In this document: piece by piece, positions 1 through 9,197 of the stretch
Numbering within the stretch: the stretch's first letter is position 1
Layout of the letters: the number at the start of each line of letters is the position of its first letter
DNA from: Tritrichomonas musculus
Lineage: Eukaryota; Parabasalia; Tritrichomonadida; Tritrichomonadidae
Reading direction: 5' to 3'
Length of the DNA stretch: 64,000 nt
Assembly: GCA_039105265.1 (NCBI GenBank)
Contig: JAPFFF010000035.1
Location: 558,001-622,000 of the forward strand
The notes under the pieces: generated by a model
Told to the model about the DNA's origin: nothing
Databases searched by the model: none
Seen by the model: the letters and a program-made list of their open reading frames with translations, nothing else
Translations under genes and position numbers: made by a program

Positions 1-480
1 ATGATAGGTTAGTTTCCACTAATGTACTTTTGCCAAAAATGATAGTTGATGAATATACAATAATATTATATTTTGGTCAATTTTTTGTCTATACACTTTC
101 GAATGAAAAAAAAAAAATAAAATATTTTTATACAAACTTCTCAAATCCAAAATCCTGAAAACTTATCTTCTGAATAATCATGAATAATGCTTTCCTTTAC
201 TAAGATTATATTCAAACGCATGAATATACTTTCCAAATGTAAATTTTATTTATAAAGTAAAATCATAATTTAGGGTAAATTCTAAGATATTTGGATTCTC
301 TCTTTTAGCTACAGCATAGATTGAGGTTTTCCTTTCAAAATGTTCATAAAGATCATTAATGATGGGAATTTTAAACGTATTTTTCGAGTTAGGAGGAAGA
401 ACTAATTTTATCAGGCCTAATAATTAATAATAATATAAGTTGAATTCAAAAGAGTTTAAATAAAGAAATAATAATCATTT
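1..480. other. Intergenic, no gene seen
   Basis: AT-rich DNA without a supportable reading frame on either strand. Its last bases (474-492) form one arm of a 19-bp inverted repeat whose other arm (614-632) lies inside the neighbouring Sel1 relic. Confidence 0.6.
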
Positions 481-1514
481 TTACACAGTGATCTCATCTT
501 CATTTCCTTCTTCATCATTTATGTGTTCTTCAGCAAGAATAATATGCCATGCAGCCTCGTCAAGGTTTTTTTGAATTCCTTCGCCATTTTTCAACATCTC
601 GGCATAAAAAATCATCACTGTGTAAAAATGATGTTAAATCGATTTAACATGGCCTTCGTCAGATGCCATCTTGAAATAACAGGCAGCTTTAACTTTATCT
701 ACAGAAATACCATTACCATCTCTGTACATGACAGTAAGATTGAACATTGCTTTTTTTTTTTTTCTACAGCTCAAATATGAACATTGCTTTTTTGCCAACA
801 ATCATGGCATAGTTAAACATAGAGAGAACATCGCCTTGGTTGTGCTGCTTTTGTCTCGTCTTGAGGTAGTTTGATGCCTTTATTCAACCGTATGCGTACT
901 TTTGATGGGCTTCTACCAAAGCCACTTTCAGAGGCTTTGATAACGAATTCTGCACCAAATTGCCGGTCGTATAGAACTCCATCATCAGTTAAAAGAAGAT
1001 CACCATAATAGAAGGTGATATGGATATCACCATTGTCTGATGCCGTTTGAAGTGTGAGGCATATTTTCTCTTTGTAGGAAAGGTCATCATCATCTTGTAT
1101 GAGAATGCAGGCCATCTTCATGCAGGCATTTGGGTTTTCCATATCGGCAGCCTTCTTGATGTATTACCTTGCTTCAACCTTATTCAAAGGGACACCTATG
1201 CATTTCTCCATCATTAAACCGAGCTTGAGAGAAATGCATAGGTTAGCTACTTTTCTTGTCAATTTCATCACTGTCATTTTCACTTTCATTCTCACTTTCG
1301 CTATCACTGAAATGATTCTTGTTTAATATTATTTTTGAATTTCTGAATCATCATCATTGTGAATTTTGAAGTCAATGTCACTATATCTTTCTCTGTCACT
1401 CTCACGCATTGAAACAATATTTTCATTATTGGATTTTTCTTTCGTTTTATCATAATCATTTTCTTTGTAGCATGTTGATGCTATGTTAAATGAATTTGGT
1501 CCTTTTTTCATCAT
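481..1514 (-). pseudogene. Sel1-repeat protein, broken
   Basis: The relic reads right to left. It starts with an ATG at 1514 (MMKKGPNSF) and an acidic Ser/Glu/Asp-rich leader (1514-1250). Sel1-type helical repeats follow: AANL..LGLMMEKCIGVP near 1230-1170, a repeat ending SESGFGRSP near 915, and YRDGNGISVDKVKAACYF near 720-670. The frame is broken by a stop after the leader (about 1327), a shift near 1245, an in-frame TAA near 1165, disruption near 750-790 and a stop near 640. A TCATT initiator remains 12-16 nt before the ATG. Sel1 repeats are protein-interaction scaffolds, and two intact Sel1-kinase genes lie elsewhere in the window (1907-4291, 48706-52374). The kinase part seen in those is absent here. 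It is a decayed family member or a badly degraded fragment. Confidence 0.75.
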
Positions 1515-1525
1515 TTTTAAATTTA

Positions 1526-1530
1526 AATGA
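1526..1530 (-). promoter_or_regulatory. Initiator (Inr), TCATT
   Basis: TCATT on the minus strand, 12-16 nt before the ATG of the Sel1 relic. It fits the trichomonad Inr consensus TCAYW. Confidence 0.4.
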
Positions 1531-1906
1531 AGTCAAAGCTTTTATAAAAAAAAAAAAAAAATGTATTTAAATAATAAACTATTTAAATACAAACTGTTTG
1601 TTGAAATTAAAATTAATATATAATAAATAATAATAAAAAAATACGTGAAAGTTTTTCTTTCAATTTTGAATTATAAAAATGCTAACTTGAATTAAAAAAT
1701 CCAATTCAATGAAATGAACGTTTATAAATTCATACAAAAATATATCAAGTTGAATGATCAAAAATAAAAGTCAATTAAAATAATTATATTTTATGATTTA
1801 TAATGTTGTTTTAAACAAGTTTAGATTTCATACTTTATATAAAAAGGAAAAAAGAAAACTAATTAATTATAAACATTTTTTTACCTACATCTAAAATTTA
1901 AACATC
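1531..1906. other. Intergenic, no gene seen
   Basis: Very AT-rich, with homopolymer A runs near 1547-1561. It separates the Sel1 relic from the end of the pseudokinase-Sel1 gene; no motif or frame is recognisable. Confidence 0.6.
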
Positions 1907-4291
1907 CTAAGTATTATTCTCTAATTCACGAATAACCTGGGAGCCTCCCAAATTTTTATAAGTTTGATAATACCTTGTTGCCTTTTCAACATTTTGCTCG
2001 ATATTTTTGTGGAAGTAGTACTCGTTAGCGACTTCAATCAAGCAGTCCATGTCATTTTTATCAGCAGCGATGCTCAAGTATTTCATAGCTTTGACCATTC
2101 TACTTTGTCTTTTTTCATTGCTTTCGCCGCTTTCTTTATTACTGGCCAATTCTCTCTGCTGGAAGCCTACGAATTTGAGAGCTGGTGTAATTTGTTGTTC
2201 AGCGCTGATTTTCAATAATTTATTTGCTTTTACTTGGTCACTAAATTCCAAAGATTTGTACTTATCAATGATGATTTGCACGGCTGTTTCATTTCTAAGA
2301 CTGGCTGCCAAAAAGTAGTACGCTAAGGCCTTTGATGGATCTTTTTGAATTGCATTTTCAATGCCGTTTTCATAGATCATTGCGATCCTTAAGACAGCCT
2401 CGCTTGAAGCCATTCTAGAGGCAGATACGAAGTAATTGAAAGCGCTAACTTCATCCTTTTGAAATATCTGGCCATTTAGCATTAAATTGCCCATATAAGT
2501 CTGTGCATCGGCGCTGTTATTTCTGATTTCAACCATCAAGTTAATCGCTGCATTTCTCTCTTCATCAGTGAAGCCGGCTGGACTTTCAATGACGTACTTT
2601 GCGTAGAAAAATTTGGCCTTGAAATTGCCTGGCTGTGAGCACAAATACTCGAGAGATTTAAAGCACATTTGTTTGTTGTAGCAATTGTCAATTCCGTCGA
2701 ATGATTGAACAATCAATTCGTAAATGGCCTCGTTGCAATTCGAGGTGTAATTCAAGGTCTGCTCAAATTTTCTTTTGGCTGTTTTAACGTCTTTTTTGTA
2801 ATACATTCCATCTCTATAAAAGATGCCGAGAAGATAAAGACTTTCGACGTCGTTTTGGTTGCTTTTAGTGATATAGTAAAGGACGTCACTTCGAAGATCT
2901 TTCCATGAGGCTTGTATCAACTGGTCTTCGTAGTTCTTCCAGAGCAAATGGTCTAGTTCGGCATCGTTGAAGTAGTAGAAGTAGTTCATGAATTCAGTCA
3001 GGTAATAAAAGGACGAAATTCGACTGTCTGGCTCATTACGAATGCACTTTTCATACAGTTCAACAATTGAGCCAAGTTCTATCGGCAATTGTGGCATCAC
3101 ATTTTGATTGATGTAATCTAACCGTTCTTGGCCTGTCAGATTTCTATCCCACACTTCTTGCATGTAGACGAGCTCGTAAATAATCATTCCGTAAAGGCCC
3201 ATAACATCGCGGAAAGAAAGTCCTTCTTTTGGCTCAAATGTTCCATCGGGGTTGCAAACTCGGCATTCGCTCAAGTGGGTCAATGAAACGTCGTATGATG
3301 AGCTGATTAAAATGTTCTTTGGAAGAAGATTTGAACAGACGTAGCCTTTGGAATGAAGGATGTCAATACCGGCCAAAATTTGATACAAAATTCGAGTTTT
3401 CATCGTTCCGTCAAGAGGGACTTTGTTCTCAAATATTTGGTCAAGTGATGTGAAGGATTCAAATTCAAATATAAGTGATGGTTGGAGACTGCTTGGATCA
3501 TCGTCAATATAGCCTAGACAATTGACTATATTTGGATGTATTTTAAAGATTTTTATACGTTCTAATTCTTTCTCAAAAATTGATCGATCTGGGTAATTTT
3601 TGACTACGCATAAAAGTCCTCTCTTTTTTTCTATGCATAGTTTGACTCGGTCTGTTTGAATTGTTCTAAGAAAGCAAAAATCATTTTGTGTGTATTGTTC
3701 AATCTCGGAATGAGTGGGAAAATCAATGGGAATTGATCGGGTAAACTTGTCAACGGGGAAATAATTCCTTCTGATATAAAATATGCTGATTAACGTATGA
3801 GTTATGGCAAGATATTTGGAAAAGGTAAAGTTTGAACTATTTAGTTGAAGATTTAGTTGATTAAAATAGAGCATATCGATATTGGCCGATTCTGTTTGGA
3901 TCTCGTTCATTTGTTTTTCAGATAATTCTCGGAAATTAATTTTTAAGGATTTTATGTAATCGCTGTCTTGTGGAGTGAGACAAATGAGAAAATAACTGCG
4001 CATTTTATCTAACAATTTAAGAATTGGTTTGCCATCTAATGCTTTAATAATGCAGCATAGATTTTGGCAGCAAAAGCAAAAATATGTTATGGAGTTTTCA
4101 ACATAAAATCGTACTGAAACGATTGGCCTGATTAATAAGTAATCAATGATTTTATTTAATTGATTCGAATTAGTTGACGTTAAAACTAAAGGAATCTCCA
4201 AGTTTCCGAAAAAATTGCATTCGTAAAACTTATCATCTTGAATTGGTTGAGTAAAATCAAAGTTGGAATCAATAGTTAGTGCTTGGTTCAT
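1907..4291 (-). CDS. Pseudokinase with Sel1 repeats
   Basis: A 794-aa protein. The open frame extends 13 codons upstream but begins at TTG, so I place the start at the ATG at 4291 (MNQALTID). Residues 1-185 are an unnamed N-terminal region. A kinase-like fold follows to about 430, with a retained lysine in the VVK position (CVVKNYP). The catalytic loop reads YVCSNLLPKNIL, so HRD has become CSN, and no DFG is present in its expected place (SLTHLSE). Both changes predict loss of phosphotransfer. From about 460 to the C-terminus there are Sel1-like repeats, for example MYENGIENAIQKDPSKALAY-type and YLSIAADKNDMDCLIEV. Sel1 arrays bind partner proteins, so a scaffold role is inferred. No good initiator was found upstream. 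The layout matches 48706-52374, which keeps its catalytic residues. Confidence 0.85.
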   Translation of the reverse strand: MNQALTIDSNFDFTQPIQDDKFYECNFFGNLEIPLVLTSTNSNQLNKIIDYLLIRPIVSVRFYVENSITYFCFCCQNLCCIIKALDGKPILKLLDKMRSYFLICLTPQDSDYIKSLKINFRELSEKQMNEIQTESANIDMLYFNQLNLQLNSSNFTFSKYLAITHTLISIFYIRRNYFPVDKFTRSIPIDFPTHSEIEQYTQNDFCFLRTIQTDRVKLCIEKKRGLLCVVKNYPDRSIFEKELERIKIFKIHPNIVNCLGYIDDDPSSLQPSLIFEFESFTSLDQIFENKVPLDGTMKTRILYQILAGIDILHSKGYVCSNLLPKNILISSSYDVSLTHLSECRVCNPDGTFEPKEGLSFRDVMGLYGMIIYELVYMQEVWDRNLTGQERLDYINQNVMPQLPIELGSIVELYEKCIRNEPDSRISSFYYLTEFMNYFYYFNDAELDHLLWKNYEDQLIQASWKDLRSDVLYYITKSNQNDVESLYLLGIFYRDGMYYKKDVKTAKRKFEQTLNYTSNCNEAIYELIVQSFDGIDNCYNKQMCFKSLEYLCSQPGNFKAKFFYAKYVIESPAGFTDEERNAAINLMVEIRNNSADAQTYMGNLMLNGQIFQKDEVSAFNYFVSASRMASSEAVLRIAMIYENGIENAIQKDPSKALAYYFLAASLRNETAVQIIIDKYKSLEFSDQVKANKLLKISAEQQITPALKFVGFQQRELASNKESGESNEKRQSRMVKAMKYLSIAADKNDMDCLIEVANEYYFHKNIEQNVEKATRYYQTYKNLGGSQVIRELENNT

Positions 4292-4433
4292 TAAACAAAT
4301 AATCGAAAATTTTAAAAAATTTTCTTTCAATTTACATTTCTATTAAATATTAAACTAAGTTTTTTAATTATTACCTTATTCACAAAAAAATTGAGAGTTT
4401 TTAATTCAAATTTTCTATGAGTCTTCAGAAAGT

Positions 4434-4707
4434 AGGACGATAAGTAGGGACAAATTATTTTTTTTAAAATACCATATCTTTCAATTTTGAGAAGATGAAA
4501 ATAAAAAAAAAGAATATAAAAAAGTTTTTTATTCAGGAAAAATACCTTTTAAATAGCTTTGGGAGCTTTTGAGGGCTAAGCCCAATTGGTTAAGGTAATA
4601 GCGGGAGCCTCGACCTGAAATGAATGAAGGTATTCATGCCTTAATAACTTAAAAAAAAATATTTAGCTTTATTCAAATTTGAGAGGACGATAAGAAGGGA
4701 CAAATTA
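4434..4707. repeat. 24-bp direct repeats around a 226-bp segment
   Basis: A 24-bp sequence beginning AGGACGATAAG occurs at 4434-4457 and 4684-4707 with one mismatch. Both copies are preceded by a TTCAAATTT tract. The segment between holds the tRNA-like sequence at 4566-4652 and ends in an A-rich tract, as a short retroelement might, but no terminal structure proves insertion. Confidence 0.5.
4566..4652 (+). other. tRNA-like / SINE-like remnant
   Basis: The segment has an A-box-like stretch (AGCCCAATTGGTTAAGG) resembling a tRNA D-arm. About 50 nt later comes a degenerate B-box-like stretch (GGTATTCATGCC), then an A-run. I cannot fold a complete cloverleaf with an anticodon arm, so it is not called as a functional tRNA. 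A tRNA pseudogene or tRNA-headed SINE is the best guess. Confidence 0.25.
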
Positions 4708-4984
4708 AAAAACTTAGTTTATATTCAAAAAAATTTTAATTCAATATTGATAAAAAAAAAATTTCATGCCAAAATAAAACACTCAAAAGTTTAAAATGAT
4801 ATATTATGTTAAAGATTGATATTGCATTTAAAAACAAACAAAAAAAGAGAAAACTATAAATGATAAAAATGAACTTTTTCTTTGACGTTTGTCTATTGAA
4901 AATTTTATTGAACTTTTTGACATATTTTTTTTTTATAAACTTTTTCATACAAAATTTTCCAAAATCTTAAATTTTAAAATAAAA

Positions 4985-5370
4985 TGCGCAGTTATTGAAT
5001 GAATTTGCATATGAGAATGCTACTATTAAGCAAAAATGTACTTGAAGAAAAAAGAAATCTTATGAGCTATTTTTAGTGATGATAATTTATTGGATGGTCA
5101 TGATTCAATTGCAATTAACAGCAGAATTGATGCGTAAAGGCATACAAATTCGAATACATTCATTATATTTGAAACTCAATTCTACTAAATTAGATAGTTT
5201 CCCAATTCGACTTTCACATGACGACGATAAAACTCGTATAATTTTAATGGAAGGAAATATTTACGTTCTTTCCTAAAATTTAGACCTAGACATCGTATTT
5301 TCACAGATTCATGATGCTTTTACCAATTTTGGGGATATTATATCGTGCGTAATTTTCACAGATTTAAATC
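4985..5370 (+). pseudogene. Poly(A)-binding-protein-like RRM fragment
   Basis: Around 5200-5350 the plus strand reads FPIRLSHDDD, then GNIYVLS, a stop, NLDLDIVFSQIHDAF and TNFGDIISCVIFTD. This matches the linker and first half of an RNA-recognition motif in poly(A)-binding proteins: P-I-R before the domain, an N-I-Y/F-V RNP2 strand, then F-G-x-I-x-S-C. The frame has a TAA right after RNP2 and loses similarity near 5370, where RNP1 should begin. Upstream similarity is weaker. The fragment has no start codon or partner exons. It is most likely a relic left by duplication or retrotransposition. Confidence 0.4.
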
Positions 5371-5675
5371 TTCAGTAGCTTGTTTAGCATCTTCGACATT
5401 TCGTTAAATTATATATGCATATACTTGTCTTTTACCTTTGGTTGTGAAAATTTTCACAGATTTAAATCTTAAAAGATGTCTTAATCAATTAAATATTATG
5501 CTGCATTCAATTATTCAATCCTTTTGAACTGCCACATTCATGAGCTCATAGCTTTTGTTTGAATAAAAATATAGATAGATACAAGTTTTAGTTTTGAAAT
5601 AATTTTCCTATGATTTAAATCAGCTAAGCTTGTTATTCTCCGATTCTCGAGATCGATAATTGATTGACTTTTTGG
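5371..5675. other. Intergenic with short repeated motif
   Basis: No gene seen. The motif ATTTTCACAGATTTAAATCTT occurs near 5347-5369 and again near 5448-5470, suggesting a local duplication of the end of the RRM relic. Confidence 0.5.
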
Positions 5676-6050
5676 TATCGATACATAAATATGCACTGAT
5701 TCTCGAGATCGATTTCAGAGATCGAGGATTTTTTTCTCTGCTTTTGATATCAGAATTTTCAATTAAACTTTTTGATAAATATATGATCGTATTTTAATCT
5801 CAAATATTTCATAAAAAAAGAATGTATTTTTTGAATTTAATCTTAAAATAAACATCAATACATTATATTATTTATTTTTAAATATATTAAAATCACAAAT
5901 ACCAATTATAAAAGAAGATAAATCTGTTTGAGATCTCGAGATCTCGGTAATTGATATCAAGTTTACAATTATTTTCATATCACATTTCATATCTGATATC
6001 TTGAAAATGGATTATCTCGAAATCAGATTTTTAAACTGATAGTCGGGGAT
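5676..6050 (+). repeat. Dispersed repeat, copy 1
   Basis: About 370 bp that is clearly the same sequence as 24694-25070. Shared blocks include GATTCTCGAGATCGATTTCA near the start, CTCTGCTTTTGATATCAG, and GGTAATTGATATCAAGTTTA near the end. The copies differ by scattered substitutions and small indels. It is rich in self-complementary GATATC/CTCGAG motifs but has no clean terminal inverted repeat or open frame. Each copy lies within about 1 kb of a legumain-like gene but on opposite sides, so it moved independently rather than with the gene duplication. Confidence 0.75.
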
Positions 6051-6874
6051 TCCCGGGATTTCCGAAAGGTATCCCTAAGATAATGTAATTATTGTTTGCA
6101 TTTATTTACTAAGTGAATTTAATTTCCTTTCTGCATTATCAGAATTAATGCTCATATTTGGCAGGCTCATTTATATCAAACTTGATAAAGTAGGAAACAA
6201 GCAGGAAAATAATGAAACCATACTAACAAATTGAATTAAATGATATCACTTAAATAATCAAGAAAATGAGTTATTAACCACTAGTTCCAAAATTTCAATA
6301 ACTACACAAATATCACTTTTTGATAAGATTAATTAAATGTTCATTTACAAAAGTGACATTAATGATTTTAAACGTCATTTTGTGGAATTAGCTCAATTAT
6401 GCAAAACATGGCTCTTTTGATGAGTGAAAGTTGGTGTTGATATAAATCTAGGTTATCAAGCCTTTCTTGCTTTTTGAGTGTTCACAATTCCTTTCTTGCT
6501 TTTTGAGTTAAATATCTATTGATAAATTTGCATATAAAGTGTTGTAGAATTTGTCTGTTGTAGGATCAGTTGTTTCCCTTCTTCTATATTTATTGAATAT
6601 ATAATTCTGATGGGTAACAATTACTAATGATTTCCTTTTGTTTTGTACTAATTTTCTAAAGATTATTTTTTTCTCATATTTGCCTTCAGGAACTGAAACC
6701 TAAAGCAAAGTCGGCATTAATTGTTATGATTTTTTTCATATTTAAGGAACTAAAATAAATACCATTTTACACCCATAGAATTTAAATGCCTTTTTTATAA
6801 ACTCGAGTTTGTCAAAATTTTGACAAATTATATTTTAATATAAAACGTGATATGAAAATCATTTTTAATACAAG
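6051..6874. other. Intergenic, no gene seen
   Basis: AT-rich DNA without supportable frames. A short tandem duplication of CCTTTCTTGCTTTTTGAGT-like sequence lies near 6458-6509. Confidence 0.5.
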
Positions 6875-7006
6875 ATGTCTGATGATATTATAGAATTTGA
6901 AGAAGGTGATAATGTAGAATTTGAAGAAGAAGATAATGATCATAATGATCATAATTCTGACGATCCAGAATTACTTTTAATTTTCAAAAATATTAGCATC
7001 AAATAA
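6875..7006 (+). CDS. Short acidic protein, 43 aa
   Basis: ATG at 6875 opens a 43-residue frame (MSDDIIEFEEGDNVEFEEED) ending at TAA 7004-7006. It is strongly acidic and contains the tandem motif IEFEEGDN/VEFEEEDN followed by DHNDHN. The stop lies within the 3' flank shared with the second legumain copy, so the frame straddles the edge of that duplication. It converges on the legumain gene 40 bp away. No family is recognised; it may be the N-terminal stub of a gene truncated by the duplication. Confidence 0.3.
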   Translation: MSDDIIEFEEGDNVEFEEEDNDHNDHNSDDPELLLIFKNISIK

Positions 7007-7045
7007 AAGACAATAGATAAATAAAAAGTATTTGACTATGAAAAT

Positions 7046-8221
7046 TTAGAAAACGACTGCAGAAATGCCATCAATAATCTCTTCTTTAGAATGTGTAGCG
7101 GCAAGAGAAACAAGGACATTGAACTTGCCAAAGTCGTCTGGATTGATTTCACCGAATTTCTCTCTGAAGATAGAAAATACTTCGAGATATGTTTGAGAAA
7201 TTTTAGATGAACGATCATTCTTGATTTTGTCACAATTCTTTGGATCAACATATTTAACAAGCATGTCCAAAACTGTTTCAAGTCTCTCTGTCAGTGCCTT
7301 AAGACGAAGCATTTGAAGCTTGGCGCGAGCTCTGACTGACGGACTCGAATGTTCTGAGAGGAATTTGAGTGTCTTTTCAGTAGCTTCACGAGGAGTAACT
7401 GCTTTCAAGTCAGCTTTACGAACAGGCTTAGTTAAAATTCTCTTTGGCTTTCCAATGAATGTTGATAAAGATAATGATTGCATTGATTCATCTCCAAAAT
7501 AGCAAGCATGCGAGTTTTCTGTATTTTCTTTAAGATATAGGAAAAGTTCACCAATTGTTGCCTCTGGTTGTTCATCAATATAAGAGATGAAATAATTTGT
7601 AAATTCATTAGATAAATATGCTCCAATTTCTTCATCATAAATTGCAGCATATGATGATTCATCATCATTGGCAGCAGTAATAATTGCAAGGTTTGGTGCT
7701 GTTATATTTTCTCCAATTGATCCAGAGTAGCATGCTTCAATCATGAAAAGACATTGTTTATATAACTTGGATTCTGCAGCCTTGTCGAATGATTCGGCTA
7801 ATTTATCAACTAAAATTTCATCAAACATATCTGGTGTACCTAAAGTTCCGTATCCACCATGATTATCATAATAAATGAAAACATAATCATCACTTGAAGT
7901 TGGAAGTTTTGAAACTGCATCATAAAAAGCTTTTGAATTAACATCTTTACCTTTGAAATCAACTGCATCTGAACCTGGATAAACATTTATTTTATGATCT
8001 ACTGAATGGAATACTTGGCCTTGAAAAGGATTTTCTTTAACTGTTGCAATATCATCATAAGCATAAAGGCGAATATTTTTTGTAGTGAATCCACGTGCAA
8101 GTAATTGGCCGTAAATTGTAAAAATATCAGCTTGGTGACGATAATTCCAATAAGTGTTTGAACCTGCAAAAAGAACTGCAAATTGAGCTGACAATGCTAC
8201 TCCTATCAGGTAGAAGATCAT
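7046..8221 (-). CDS. Legumain-like cysteine peptidase (C13), copy 1
   Basis: A 391-aa secreted peptidase of clan CD, family C13 (asparaginyl endopeptidase-like). Residues 1-19 are a signal peptide (MIFYLIGVALSAQFAVLFAG), and the mature region begins with NYRHQAD. The catalytic dyad is visible: His121 in YYDNHGGYG and Cys164 in IEACYSGS. The C-terminal third (about 270-391) is helical and charged, as in legumain prodomains. In trichomonads such enzymes are lysosomal or secreted and are linked to host-protein degradation and adherence (family knowledge). Copy 2 at 22914-24089 is about 94-95% identical. Homology extends about 45 bp past the stop and weakly into the promoter (TTGAAAATTGAATGA). 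The ATG at 8221 is real and no competing start is needed. Confidence 0.9.
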   Translation of the reverse strand: MIFYLIGVALSAQFAVLFAGSNTYWNYRHQADIFTIYGQLLARGFTTKNIRLYAYDDIATVKENPFQGQVFHSVDHKINVYPGSDAVDFKGKDVNSKAFYDAVSKLPTSSDDYVFIYYDNHGGYGTLGTPDMFDEILVDKLAESFDKAAESKLYKQCLFMIEACYSGSIGENITAPNLAIITAANDDESSYAAIYDEEIGAYLSNEFTNYFISYIDEQPEATIGELFLYLKENTENSHACYFGDESMQSLSLSTFIGKPKRILTKPVRKADLKAVTPREATEKTLKFLSEHSSPSVRARAKLQMLRLKALTERLETVLDMLVKYVDPKNCDKIKNDRSSKISQTYLEVFSIFREKFGEINPDDFGKFNVLVSLAATHSKEEIIDGISAVVF

Positions 8222-9197
8222 TTTGTGTTTTGAAATAAAAGCTTTTTATTAAAATATATACAAAATTGAAAATTGAATGAAGGGGTTAACCTATATAAAC
8301 AATTTTTTTTTTTCAAAAAGCGAAATAATTTAAAATATATTGAATGCATACTTTTTGAGAGAGAAAAACTATTGAAAAAGTGTTTTCAATTCTGACATTT
8401 ACGAATTTCCTTCCTCACTTTTTTAAACGTAGCTCTCAAAAAGTTGTTACGAGAAATTCGTAAAATTAACCCGATACAATTTATTTGAGAAAAAAATGCT
8501 TTCTTGTTAGAAATATTAAAGATTAATAAACTCTTTCACTCTCATCATCAGCCTTTATTTCTGAATTTTTTTTCAAAATTTTACTCAAAATTTGAAAGGA
8601 AGGATAGGTATTATGACAATGAAATGCTTTACCCGAGAAAAAAATCATTAGCAACAATCATTTCTTAAACTGATAAAAAAATTACTTAATATTTTTAATT
8701 GAAAAAAAAAAACTATAAAGTGAGAGAAATAAAGGGGGGTCGATTCAAAAAATAGGGGGTCGATTCAAAAAATAATTAATTTCAAGGGAAAACGATAATA
8801 AAAATTTATTTTGAGAAAAAAATATTTGAAAAAAAATTTTTTTCTTAAAGTTATATTTTCTGAAAAAATATTCAATTTTTTCTTAACTTGATCTTCGACC
8901 CCTATTTTATTGAATGAGACCCCTATTTTTTTGAGGCACTTTACTTTGAAAAAAGAAGGAAATAAAACTTTTAGCTAAAATATTTTTAAACTTTTTGTTT
9001 GCATTTTAAAAGATGGTCTTTGAATTATAGTAACTATAATTCAATTCAAAAAGTTGATAATTAGAGCAACCCAAAATATGAGAGTAGATTATGCTCTCTC
9101 AAATTTTGATCGTTCGGGGCTATTTCAAAAAGTTTAAAAACAATAAAATTCAGCATATATATCTTCATGATCATATTGTAAATAGCTGATATAGAAC
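8222..9197. other. Intergenic with facing GGGGTC tandem repeats
   Basis: No gene seen. Two perfect tandem 20-bp units (GGGGGTCGATTCAAAAAATA) lie at 8735-8774. An inverted, degenerate pair (GACCCCTATTTT) lies at about 8895-8935. Together they could form a stem around 120 bp of AT-rich DNA, a MITE-like arrangement. Confidence 0.45.

Noticed and set aside
4736-4948. 70-aa hydrophobic minus-strand frame
   Set aside because: Phe/Ile/Lys-rich product expected from AT-rich DNA; no signal, no promoter.
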